From: Pseudomonas sichuanensis
GTDB taxonomy: Bacteria > Pseudomonadota > Gammaproteobacteria > Pseudomonadales > Pseudomonadaceae
NCBI RefSeq assembly: GCF_003231305.1
Contig: NZ_QKVM01000024.1
Span: 1-64,000 of the forward strand
DNA: 64,000 nucleotides
Reading direction: 5' to 3'
This document shows positions 44,692 to 52,726 of the stretch, in pieces (the first letter of the stretch is position 1; each line of letters starts with the position of its first letter). The notes below the pieces were generated by a model. That model was given only the letters and a program-made list of their open reading frames with translations, ran no database searches and was not told the DNA's origin. Position numbers and translations under genes: made by a program.

Positions 44692-46101
44692 ATGCAGCCT
44701 GATCCCTCGGCAGCCCCAAGCGGCCGCCACCTGCAACGCACCCTGAGCAACCGCCATATCCAGTTGATCGCCCTCGGGGGTGCCATCGGCACCGGCCTGT
44801 TCATGGGCTCGGGCAAGGTCATCGCCTTGTCCGGTACCTCGATCCTGCTGGTCTACATGATCATCGGTTTCTTCCTGTTCTTCGTCATGCGCGCCATGGG
44901 CGAGCTGCTGCTGTCGGACCTCAACTTCAAATCGTTCGCCGACTTCGCCGGCGCCTACATCGGCCCGCGCGCGGCGTTTTTCCTTGGCTGGTCGTACTGG
45001 CTCAGCTGGAGCGTGGCGGTGGTCGGCGATGCAGTGGTGGTCGGCGGTTTCTTCCAGTACTGGTTCCCCGGGGCGCCGGCCTGGGCGCCGGCACTGGCGA
45101 TGCTGGTCACCCTGTTCACCCTCAATGTGCTGACGGTGAAAGCCTTCGGCGAGGTCGAGTTCTGGTTCGCGATCATCAAGATCATCGCCGTGCTCGCACT
45201 GATCGCCGTGAGCCTGGTGCTGATTGCCACGGCGTTCGTGTCGCCCACCGGGGTGACCGCGTCGCTGTCGCACCTGGTGCAGCCGGAAGCGGCGTTTCCC
45301 CATGGGCTCAGTGGCTTCTTCGCGGGCTTCCAGATCGCCATCTTCTCGTTCGCCGGCACCGAGCTGATCGGCACCACCGCCGCCGAAACCCGTGACCCGC
45401 GGCGCAGCCTGCCCAAGGCGATCAACGCGATCCCGCTGCGCATCATCCTGTTCTATGTGGTGGCCCTGGCCTGCATCATTGCCGTGACCTCGTGGGCCAA
45501 GGTCGCGCCCAACCGCAGCCCGTTCGTCGAGCTGTTCCTGCTGGCCGGCTTCCCGGCGGCGGCGGGCATCGTCAACTTCGTGGTGCTGACCTCGGCCGCC
45601 TCGTCGGCCAACAGCGGCGTGTTCTCCACCAGCCGCATGCTGTTCGGCCTGGCCGAGCGCAGCCAGGCGCCCGCTGTGTTCCGGCGCCTGTCGGGCAACA
45701 GCGTGCCGCTGGCCAGCCTGGGCTTCTCGTGCCTGTTGATGCTGCTGGGGGTGATGCTGCTGTTCATCTTCCCCGAGGTGATGACGGTGTTCACCCTGGT
45801 GTCCAGCCTGTCGGCGGTGCTGGTGATCTACACCTGGTCGACCATCCTGGTGGCCTACCTGGGCTACCGCCGGCGCCACCCCGAGCGCCACGCCCGGGCC
45901 AGCTTCCGCCTGCCCGGCGGGGTGCCGATGGCCTGGCTGAGCCTGGCGTTCCTGCTGTTCGTGCTGGTGCTGCTGGCACTGCAGCCGGACACGCGCATGG
46001 CGCTGTACGCAATGCCGCTGTGGTTCGCCGGCCTGGCCATCGCCTACCGGCGCCTGGCCGGGCACGGGCAAGGCCAGCCAGCCACCCAGTCAACCCCCTG
46101 A
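44692..46101 (+). CDS. Amino-acid permease, APC superfamily (AAT family, CycA-like)
   Basis: A 469-residue inner-membrane transporter with about twelve transmembrane helices. It starts HLQRTLSNRHIQLIALGGAIGTGLFMGSG, the conserved first helix of the AAT family with the substrate-binding GGAIGTG turn. FSFAGTELIGTTAAETRDPRRSLPKAI near residue 225 is the matching helix 6 signature. Closest in pattern to D-serine/D-alanine/glycine transporters such as CycA, but specificity cannot be fixed. The Lrp regulator and amidohydrolase are its neighbours. Confidence 0.9.
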   Translation: MQPDPSAAPSGRHLQRTLSNRHIQLIALGGAIGTGLFMGSGKVIALSGTSILLVYMIIGFFLFFVMRAMGELLLSDLNFKSFADFAGAYIGPRAAFFLGWSYWLSWSVAVVGDAVVVGGFFQYWFPGAPAWAPALAMLVTLFTLNVLTVKAFGEVEFWFAIIKIIAVLALIAVSLVLIATAFVSPTGVTASLSHLVQPEAAFPHGLSGFFAGFQIAIFSFAGTELIGTTAAETRDPRRSLPKAINAIPLRIILFYVVALACIIAVTSWAKVAPNRSPFVELFLLAGFPAAAGIVNFVVLTSAASSANSGVFSTSRMLFGLAERSQAPAVFRRLSGNSVPLASLGFSCLLMLLGVMLLFIFPEVMTVFTLVSSLSAVLVIYTWSTILVAYLGYRRRHPERHARASFRLPGGVPMAWLSLAFLLFVLVLLALQPDTRMALYAMPLWFAGLAIAYRRLAGHGQGQPATQSTP

Positions 46102-46239
46102 ACCCCGGGCGCCACGTGCCGGCGCAGCCTGCTGCAAATCTGCATAAGGGTTGCGACTTTAGTCCGGTGGCGAGCACGTGGCGCCGGTCCATACTCAAGG
46201 TTCGCCCTTCAATAACAACAAGTACCGGGTTGCGAACCA

Positions 46240-48129
46240 ATGACCTATCAGCACAGTTACGCCCATTCCATCGCCGACCCTGCGGCCTTCTGGCAGGCCC
46301 AGGCCGACCAGCTGGCCTGGCAGCGCAAGCCAACGCAGACCCTGCAGCAGAACCCCGACGGCACCCACCGCTGGTTCGCCGACGGCCGCCTGAACAGCTG
46401 CCACCTGGCCCTCGACCATCAGATCGAGCTGGGCCGGGGCGAGCAGGTGGCGCTGATCTACGACTCGCCGGTGACCGGCGTGCAGCAGGCCTACACCTAC
46501 CTGCAACTGCGCGACGAAGTGGCGCGCCTGGCCGGCCTGTTGCGCACCCTTGGGGTGGGCAAGGGCGACGGGGTGATCATCTACATGCCGATGGTGCCGC
46601 AGGCGGCCATGGCCATGCTCGCCTGCGCACGCATTGGCGCGGTGCATTCGGTGGTGTTCGGCGGCTTTGCCGCCAACGAACTGGCCCTGCGTATCGATGA
46701 TGCCCGGCCGGTGCTGTTGCTCACCGCTTCCTGCGGGTTGGAGTTCGACCGGGTGATCGAATACAAGCCGCTGGTCGACCGTGCGCTGCAACTGGCCCAG
46801 CACCAGCCCAGGCAGGTGCTGGTGCTGCAGCGTCCGCAGGCGCGTGCCGAGCTGCAGCCGGGGCGCGACCTGGACTGGCAGCAAGCGCTGGCCGGTGCCG
46901 AGCCGGTGGCCCCGGTCGCGCTGGACGCAGGCGACCCGCTGTACATCATGTATACCTCCGGCACCACCGGCAAACCCAAGGGCATCGTCCGCGAAAACGG
47001 CGGCAACGCGGTGGCCCTGTGCTACGCCATGCGCCACATCTATGGCATGCAGGCGGGCGATGTATGGTGGGGCATTTCTGATGTGGGTTGGGTGGTCGGC
47101 CATTCGCTGATCGTCTATGGGCCGTTGATGAGCGGCTGCACCACGGTGTTCTACGAGGGCAAGCCGATCCGCACGCCCGATGCCTCGGCATACTGGCGGA
47201 TCGTCGAGCAATACAAGGTCAACGCACTGTTCTGCGCACCGACTGCCATGCGCGCGATCCGCAAGGAGGATCCGCAGGGCGAACTGATCCGCCGCCACGA
47301 CCTGGGTTCGTTGCGGCAACTGTTCCTTGCGGGCGAGAAGCTCGACTCCAGCACCCATGAATGGCTGGAGCGGGTCAGCGGCAAACCGGTGCACGACCAC
47401 TGGTGGCAGACCGAGACCGGTTGGCCGGTCACCGCCCCCTGCGTGGGCCTTGAGGGCAGTGCGGCCCGGCCAGGCTCGAGCAACCGTGCGGTGCCGGGTT
47501 ACCACGTGCAGGTGCTGGACGACGACGGCAAGCCGCTGGGGCCGAACCAGCAGGGCGCCATCGTCATCGCCTTGCCATTGCCGCCTGGCTGCAGCCAGAC
47601 GCTGTGGGGCGACCACGCGCGCTATTTGCAGGCCTATCTGCACAACTACCCGGGGTATTACCACACCGGTGACGGTGGCTACCTGGATGACGATGGTTTC
47701 GTCTACATCATGGGCCGCACCGACGATGTGATCAACGTCTCGGGCCATCGCCTGTCCACCGGCGAGATGGAGGACCTGGTGGCACGCCACCCGGCGGTGG
47801 CCGAATGCGCCGTGATCGGTGTGCACGACGAGATCAAGGGCCAGGTGCCGCTGGCGCTGGTGGTGCTCAAGGACGGGCAGGGCATCGGCGAGCTGCAGTT
47901 GCAGGGCGAGCTGGTGGCCAGTGTGCGCGAGCATATCGGTGCGCTGGCCTGTTTCAACCGGGTGCGCCTGGTCAAGCGCCTGCCCAAGACCCGCTCGGGC
48001 AAGATTCTGCGTGCGGTGCTGCGCAAGATTGCCGATGGGCAGGACTATGTGCCGCCTTCGACCCTGGACGATCCAGCTGTGTTGGGGGAGATCGAGGGAG
48101 TATTGGCGGACTTGCCAAGGGCGGGGTGA
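46240..48129 (+). CDS. prpE: Propionyl-CoA synthetase (PrpE-type acyl-CoA ligase)
   Basis: A 629-residue AMP-forming acyl-CoA synthetase. Motifs are YTSGTTGKPKGIVRENGG near residue 240, WWQTETGWP near residue 385, the hinge YHTGDGG, and KTRSGKILR with the catalytic lysine near the C-terminus. Length and the N-terminal SYAHSIADPAAFWQAQA resemble PrpE more than acetyl-CoA synthetase. It would activate propionate for the methylcitrate pathway encoded about 14 kb upstream. It has its own promoter region of 138 bp. Substrate could also include acetate. Confidence 0.85.
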   Translation: MTYQHSYAHSIADPAAFWQAQADQLAWQRKPTQTLQQNPDGTHRWFADGRLNSCHLALDHQIELGRGEQVALIYDSPVTGVQQAYTYLQLRDEVARLAGLLRTLGVGKGDGVIIYMPMVPQAAMAMLACARIGAVHSVVFGGFAANELALRIDDARPVLLLTASCGLEFDRVIEYKPLVDRALQLAQHQPRQVLVLQRPQARAELQPGRDLDWQQALAGAEPVAPVALDAGDPLYIMYTSGTTGKPKGIVRENGGNAVALCYAMRHIYGMQAGDVWWGISDVGWVVGHSLIVYGPLMSGCTTVFYEGKPIRTPDASAYWRIVEQYKVNALFCAPTAMRAIRKEDPQGELIRRHDLGSLRQLFLAGEKLDSSTHEWLERVSGKPVHDHWWQTETGWPVTAPCVGLEGSAARPGSSNRAVPGYHVQVLDDDGKPLGPNQQGAIVIALPLPPGCSQTLWGDHARYLQAYLHNYPGYYHTGDGGYLDDDGFVYIMGRTDDVINVSGHRLSTGEMEDLVARHPAVAECAVIGVHDEIKGQVPLALVVLKDGQGIGELQLQGELVASVREHIGALACFNRVRLVKRLPKTRSGKILRAVLRKIADGQDYVPPSTLDDPAVLGEIEGVLADLPRAG

Positions 48130-48210
48130 CGCCATCGCCGGCAAGCCGGCTCCCACACTGTGGCGTGCAATTGCCTGATTTTTGTGGGAGCTGGCTTGCC
48201 AGCGATTACG
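48130..48210. repeat. REP pair between prpE and zapE
   Basis: gccatcgccggcaagccggc and the inverted gtgggagctggcttgccagc, the same variant as between cysB and cysH. It stands between convergent genes, 6 bp from the zapE stop. Confidence 0.88.
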
Positions 48211-48215
48211 CCGTT

Positions 48216-49307
48216 TCAGGATGCGCTGTCTGACGGCCCCGCCTGATGCAACTGCCCCAGCCGGCTGCGGGTACGCATCAGGTCGGCAATCGCCCCGCCC
48301 AGGCTTTCCTGCAGGGCCCGCTGGCCGATCACCGTCAGCTGGCGGTCCTGGTCATACAGCACATCCACCAGGTTGACGAAGCGTTGCTGCGCCGCCAGTG
48401 AGCATTCGGCCAGGTCGTCCAGCCCGTCGATGATCCAGTGATCGTATTGCTCGGCCAGCGCCAGGTAGTCGATCACGGCGGTGGGCTGTTCGCACAATCC
48501 GTTGAAGCTGAACATCACCCGTCGGCCATCCACTGCCAGGGCACGCAATGGCCGGTTGTTGACCTGCAGCGTGGCCGGCTGCCGGGTGGGTAGGCCAAGG
48601 CCCTGGCGCTGCGCCGCATTGCCCGGCCAGACGTAACGCCCCTGGGTGAAGCGCTGGTGCTCGCGGTTGGCCGGCAGGCTGCGAAAATCGGTATCGCCGC
48701 CCACCTCCAGCACCTGCATGCGGCTGTTGATCAGGCGGATCACCGGCAGGAAGCGTTCGTGGTAGAGCGGGTTGGGCAGCAGCCCCTCGGGCGCGTAGTT
48801 GGAGGTCACCAGCAGGAAGATGCCACGTTCGAACAGGGCGTTGAACAGCCGGGTCAGCAGCATGGCGTCGCCGATGTCGTGCACGTGGAATTCATCGAAG
48901 CACAGTACCTGCACGTCGCCCAGCAATTCGTCGAGGGTCGCCCCCATGGCATCGTCCAGTGCCCGGTGGCGGTGCATGCCCTGGTGCAGGCGGGCGAAGA
49001 AGTCATGAAAGTGCAGGCGACGCTTTTGCGTCACCGGCACCGCCTCGAAGAAATTGTCGAGCAGCCAGCTCTTGCCGCGGCCAACCGAGCCATGCAGGTA
49101 CAGGCTGCGTGGCTGCCCGTCGTAGAGGGCCGCCAACTGCGCGGCCATGGCCTCGATCACCCGGCACTGGCCGTCGCTCAGGGTGTAGCCGCGTTCGGCG
49201 GCCTTGTCCCGGAAATGCGCCATCAGTGCGCCGGCCTGTGGCGCAGGGCCGCGCAGGCGTTGGTTGAGTTGGCGCAGGGGGGCTGGAATCCAGGTGGACA
49301 ACGGCAT
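48216..49307 (-). CDS. zapE: Cell-division ATPase ZapE (AFG1 family)
   Basis: A 363-residue P-loop ATPase. Walker A GSVGRGKSW is near residue 73, Walker B VLCFDEFHVHDIGDA near residue 134, and a sensor-1 TSNYAPEGL near residue 170. ZapE associates with the FtsZ ring in stress and low oxygen; homologues are mitochondrial AFG1. The ATG at 49307 has AGGAG only one base upstream, whereas TTG two codons later sits at a good distance, so translation may begin at that TTG. Pseudomonas usually has more than one copy. Confidence 0.9.
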   Translation of the reverse strand: MPLSTWIPAPLRQLNQRLRGPAPQAGALMAHFRDKAAERGYTLSDGQCRVIEAMAAQLAALYDGQPRSLYLHGSVGRGKSWLLDNFFEAVPVTQKRRLHFHDFFARLHQGMHRHRALDDAMGATLDELLGDVQVLCFDEFHVHDIGDAMLLTRLFNALFERGIFLLVTSNYAPEGLLPNPLYHERFLPVIRLINSRMQVLEVGGDTDFRSLPANREHQRFTQGRYVWPGNAAQRQGLGLPTRQPATLQVNNRPLRALAVDGRRVMFSFNGLCEQPTAVIDYLALAEQYDHWIIDGLDDLAECSLAAQQRFVNLVDVLYDQDRQLTVIGQRALQESLGGAIADLMRTRSRLGQLHQAGPSDSAS

Positions 49308-49733
49308 GCTCCTAGGCAGGGAAAGGGCAGGGCGCAGCGTGCGCGACGGGGATTTTGACCAATCGGGAATGTGCCCGGCAAGCCCATTAAACGCGCTTGC
49401 ACGTCCACTGTAGGAGCGGCCTTGTACCGCGAAAGGGCTGCAGAGCAGCCCCGGCGATTTCCGCTTTGACGCTGAAATCCTGGGGCCGCGCTGCGGCCCT
49501 TTCGCGGTACAAGGCCGCTCCTACAAGAAGACAGTTGCACCCACAACCGGCGGTGGCGGGGCCAGACAAAACGGGCGATTTTTACTAACCTGCTGTTTTC
49601 CAGCGTTTTTTTTCAAAAAAAGCTTCCCACCTGCAAACAACGCTGGTAAAGTGCCGGCCATTCCCGAGCAGCAACCAGCTGAACGGTGAATGATCAGATC
49701 GACAGTGCATCAGTCACTTGTCATATCCGATAC
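49308..49733. other. Intergenic region between zapE and tRNA-Gln
   Basis: 426 bases without a gene. It holds the unusual REP-like pair at 49408-49527. An inverted repeat CCAGCG (49600-49605)/CGCTGG (49641-49646) encloses T- and A-runs. The last 80 bases are A/T-richer and should hold the tRNA promoter. Confidence 0.6.
49408..49527. repeat. REP-like inverted pair of a third type
   Basis: ctgtaggagcggccttgtac followed by cgcgaaag at the left, and the full inverted copy ctttcgcggtacaaggccgc then tcctacaag at the right. The inner part gggctgcagagcagcccc forms its own hairpin. The core (taggagcggccttgtaccgcg) differs from the common gtgggagcgggcttgccccg units. Confidence 0.85.
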
Positions 49734-49808
49734 AGGGGCGTCGCCAAGCGGTAAGGCAGCAGGTTTTGATCCTGCCATGCGTTGGTTCGAATCCAGCCGC
49801 CCCTGCCA
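49734..49808 (+). tRNA. tRNA-Gln (anticodon TTG)
   Basis: 75 nt including an encoded CCA. The acceptor stem AGGGGCG/CGCCCCT pairs fully, the D arm is GCCAAGCGGTAAGGC, the anticodon stem GCAGG/CCTGC encloses TTTTGAT with anticodon TTG, and the T arm has GTTCGAATC. It is followed by a terminator at 49838. Confidence 0.96.
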
Positions 49809-49837
49809 TTTTTTCTCTCTCTACGCAGTATCTCGCT

Positions 49838-49857
49838 ATCGCCTCAGGGCGATTTTT
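49838..49857. terminator. Terminator after tRNA-Gln
   Basis: ATCGCC/GGCGAT with a TCAG loop followed by TTTT. The loop contains the stop codon of the hybrid kinase gene on the other strand, so one hairpin serves the ends of both transcripts. Confidence 0.8.
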
Positions 49858-52252
49858 TCGTTTCTGCTCCCCGATTTTCCAGCAGCTTGGCCAGCGCCAG
49901 GGCCAGCACATGCTCGTGCACCGGTTTCTGGATCAACAGGCTGTTCGGCAGTTCCATGTCGTCAAGCTCGGCGTAGCCGGTGAGGAACACCACCGGCAGT
50001 TGCGGGAAATGTTCGCGGGCCGCCAGGGCCAGTTGCGCGCCATTGAACTCGGGCATGGCGAAGTCGGTGAGCAGCAGGTCGGTGCGTTCGTCGAGCTGGG
50101 CCAGGGCCTGTTCGCCGCTGTGCGCCTCGCGTACCTGGTAGCCCAGGCGACGCAACAGGTCGCCGATCAACTCACGTACCAGATGGTCGTCATCCACCAG
50201 CAGGATGTGGCGGTTGCCGCCATCGGCCAGCGGGTTGCAGACCCTGGACGGAGCCGGCTGCGTGGCGCTGGCCTGTGCCCGGACGGCGGGCAGGTACACG
50301 CTGACCTGGGTGCCGCGCCCGGGAGTGCTCTGCAGGCTCACGCCGCCACCGGATTGCTTGGCGAAGCCAAACACCTGGGCGAGCCCCAGCCCCGACCCCT
50401 TACCGACGCCCTTGGTGGTAAAGAATGGCTCGAACACCTTGGCCGCGACCTCTTCGCTCATGCCGCAACCGGTGTCGCGAATGCTCAGCATCACGTACTC
50501 ACCGGGTTCCGGGTCTTGCGGGTTTCCCGGCGGGGCGCTGATCCGGGTGTTGCGGGTGGCCAGGGTCAGTTGGCCTCCGCCGGGCATGGCATCGCGGGCG
50601 TTGATTGCCAGGTTGAGGATGGTCATCTCGGTCTGGGTCGGGTCGGTGAGCGCTTGCCACAGTTGGGTGTCCAGTTCCAGACGTACCGAGACGCTGCCAC
50701 CCAGGGTGCGCTGCAGCAACTCTTCCAGCCCGGAAAGGGTCTTGTTGAGGTCCAGCGGCACGGGCTCCAGGCGCTGCTTGCGCGAGAAGGCCAGCAGTTG
50801 CGCGGTCAGCTTGGCGCCGCGCTCGCCGGCCTCGCGAATGTTCTGCAGGCGCTTGCCGGCCTTGTCCAGCCGGCCGTTGTCCAGTTCGTTCTGCAGGAAG
50901 CTGGCGCCCGTGAGAATGACCGTCAGCAGGTTGTTGAAGTCGTGGGCCACCCCGGCGGTGAGCTGGCCGACCGCTTCCAGCCGTTGCATCTGTTGCAGCG
51001 CGGCCTCGACGCGCTCACGCTCGGCAATCTGTTCACGCAGGCGTTCGTTGGCCTTGGCCAGGTCCAGGGCGGCTTCGCGCTCGCTGCTGATGTCGCGGGC
51101 CACCACGTGCAACAGCGTGTCGTCCGCCACCACCACCCAGGACAGCCAGCGCTGCTGGCCGCTGGCGTGCAGGATGCGGCCGATGAAGCGTGCACTGCTG
51201 TGGCCGAGCGACAAGGTGGCGAGCTGTGTGAGCAAGGCGTCCTGATCATCCTCGGGCAGCAACTGCAGCAGCGAGATCTGCCCCAGGCGTTCACGGCTGA
51301 AGCCCAGGCAGGCCTCCCAGGCCGGGTTCAGCGCCACGGGGGTGAGGTCCTTGTTCAGTACCGCCAGCAAGTCCTGGGACAATTCCCAGGCGCGGTCGCG
51401 TTCGCGGGTGCGGCGCTCGACGCGCTCACCGAGCATTTCATTGAGTTGCTCCAGAGCACGGGTGGCCTGGCGCTGGCTGTGGATGTCCTGCAGCACCCCG
51501 GAAAATCGAACGCAGCGGCCTTCGCTGAACTGAGTCTGGCCGCTGGACAGCAGCCAGCGTGGCTCCAGGCCGCCGGCCGGGGCAATGCGAAACTCCGCCC
51601 GGTAACTGCCATCACCGTCCGGGTGCATGGCTTGCTCGACCGCCTCACGCACCCGTGGCAGGTCATCGGGGTAAATGCCGGCATAGAACAGCTCGAGGCT
51701 CATTGTGGTGTCGAGCGGCAGGCCGAACAGCATCTTGCAGCGTTCATCCCAGCGCATCAGGCCATTCTGCGGGTGATAGTCCCAGGTACCCATGCCAGCG
51801 GCATCGATGGCGAAGCGCGCGCGCGCCTCGACATCCGCCAATGCTTGTTCGGCGTGGCGCCGGCGCTGACGCTCCTGCACTTCGCCCAAGGCCCGGCGCA
51901 CGGCCTTGGGCAGCAGTGGCAGGTTCTTCTTCAATACATAGTCGGTGGCACCCAGGCGGATCATCTCCACCGCGTGTTCTTCGCCGTAGATACCGGAGAG
52001 GAAGATGAACGGTACGTCCGGTGCCAGGCGCTGGGCCGTGGCCAGGACGTCGGCGCCGGACGAACCTGGCAGCACGCAGTCGCAAAGGATCAGGTCGAAG
52101 CGGCCTTCATGCAGGGCCTGCTCGGCACCGACATGCTCGAACACCCGCTGTGGCTGCACCTGCAGCCCGCTGCGCTCCAGGCGTAACAGGATGAGTTCGG
52201 CATCCATGCTGCTGTCTTCGACCATCAGCAGTTTCAACGGTGTTTGTTGCAT
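49844..52252 (-). CDS. Hybrid sensor histidine kinase (REC-PAS-PAS-HisKA-HATPase-REC)
   Basis: An 802-residue soluble kinase. An N-terminal receiver (about 8-120, Asp58 in ILCDCVLPG, lysine in YVLKKN) is followed by two PAS domains (about 145-265 and 290-395) and a short coiled coil. The H-box LTAGVAHDFNNLLTVI has His437. The ATPase domain contains LNLAINARDAMP, DTGCGMS and GSGLGLAQVFGF, and a second receiver (about 680-795) has LLTDFAMPEF. It is third in the phytochrome operon, 10 bp after the response-regulator gene. The N-terminal receiver could take phosphate from the phytochrome kinase or its regulator, making a phosphorelay; that is inference. Confidence 0.92.
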   Translation of the reverse strand: MQQTPLKLLMVEDSSMDAELILLRLERSGLQVQPQRVFEHVGAEQALHEGRFDLILCDCVLPGSSGADVLATAQRLAPDVPFIFLSGIYGEEHAVEMIRLGATDYVLKKNLPLLPKAVRRALGEVQERQRRRHAEQALADVEARARFAIDAAGMGTWDYHPQNGLMRWDERCKMLFGLPLDTTMSLELFYAGIYPDDLPRVREAVEQAMHPDGDGSYRAEFRIAPAGGLEPRWLLSSGQTQFSEGRCVRFSGVLQDIHSQRQATRALEQLNEMLGERVERRTRERDRAWELSQDLLAVLNKDLTPVALNPAWEACLGFSRERLGQISLLQLLPEDDQDALLTQLATLSLGHSSARFIGRILHASGQQRWLSWVVVADDTLLHVVARDISSEREAALDLAKANERLREQIAERERVEAALQQMQRLEAVGQLTAGVAHDFNNLLTVILTGASFLQNELDNGRLDKAGKRLQNIREAGERGAKLTAQLLAFSRKQRLEPVPLDLNKTLSGLEELLQRTLGGSVSVRLELDTQLWQALTDPTQTEMTILNLAINARDAMPGGGQLTLATRNTRISAPPGNPQDPEPGEYVMLSIRDTGCGMSEEVAAKVFEPFFTTKGVGKGSGLGLAQVFGFAKQSGGGVSLQSTPGRGTQVSVYLPAVRAQASATQPAPSRVCNPLADGGNRHILLVDDDHLVRELIGDLLRRLGYQVREAHSGEQALAQLDERTDLLLTDFAMPEFNGAQLALAAREHFPQLPVVFLTGYAELDDMELPNSLLIQKPVHEHVLALALAKLLENRGAETKKSP

Positions 52253-52262
52253 CGTGCCGGCC

Positions 52263-52712
52263 TCAGTGGTTCAGGTGCTTTGCGCCGGGCGCGGGTTCGT
52301 CGAGCAGTGCCCAGAACACCTTGAGGCCGGCGATGGCGCTGACGAAGTCCTTGAACTCCACGGGCTTGACCAGATAAGCACTGACGCCCAGCTCATGGGC
52401 GCGCTGCAGATCGGGCTGTTCCTGAGACGACGTCAGCATGACGATCGCAAGACTGCGCAACTGTGGGTGGGCGCGCACCTGCGCCAGCACCTCCAGGCCA
52501 TCGACCTTGGGCAGTTTGAGGTCGAGCAGCATCACGGCCGGGTTACCCTCGGCACGCCCGGCGTACGTGTTGCGCCGCAACAGGTAGTCTAGGGCATCGG
52601 CACCGTCGCGCAGCACGATCACCTCGTTGGCCAGCTGGCTGCGCTCCAGTGCCAACTGGGTCAGTTCCAGGTCCCTGGGGTTGTCTTCGACCAGCAGGAT
52701 GGGCTTGAGCAT
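52263..52712 (-). CDS. Single-domain response regulator (Rcp1-like)
   Basis: A 149-residue CheY-like protein with no output domain. It starts LKPILLVEDNPRDLELTQLAL, has phosphorylation site Asp64 in MLLDLKLPKVDG, a TSSQEQPD loop, and lysine in YLVKPVEF. This layout, with the extended NPRD start and DLKLPK, is that of Rcp1-type regulators that partner phytochromes. It lies 14 bp after the phytochrome gene. ATG 52712 is used; the frame extends upstream inside the phytochrome gene. Confidence 0.93.
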   Translation of the reverse strand: MLKPILLVEDNPRDLELTQLALERSQLANEVIVLRDGADALDYLLRRNTYAGRAEGNPAVMLLDLKLPKVDGLEVLAQVRAHPQLRSLAIVMLTSSQEQPDLQRAHELGVSAYLVKPVEFKDFVSAIAGLKVFWALLDEPAPGAKHLNH

Positions 52713-52726
52713 GGTCGTCAGCGGCC

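Noticed and set aside
46100..46240. Copy of the TGTCGACAAT prp operator upstream of prpE
   Set aside because: No matching sequence was seen in this gap, so prpE is not assigned to the same regulator.
49718..52186. 822-codon plus-strand frame that includes tRNA-Gln
   Set aside because: It would cross the tRNA and its terminator and is antisense to the hybrid kinase.
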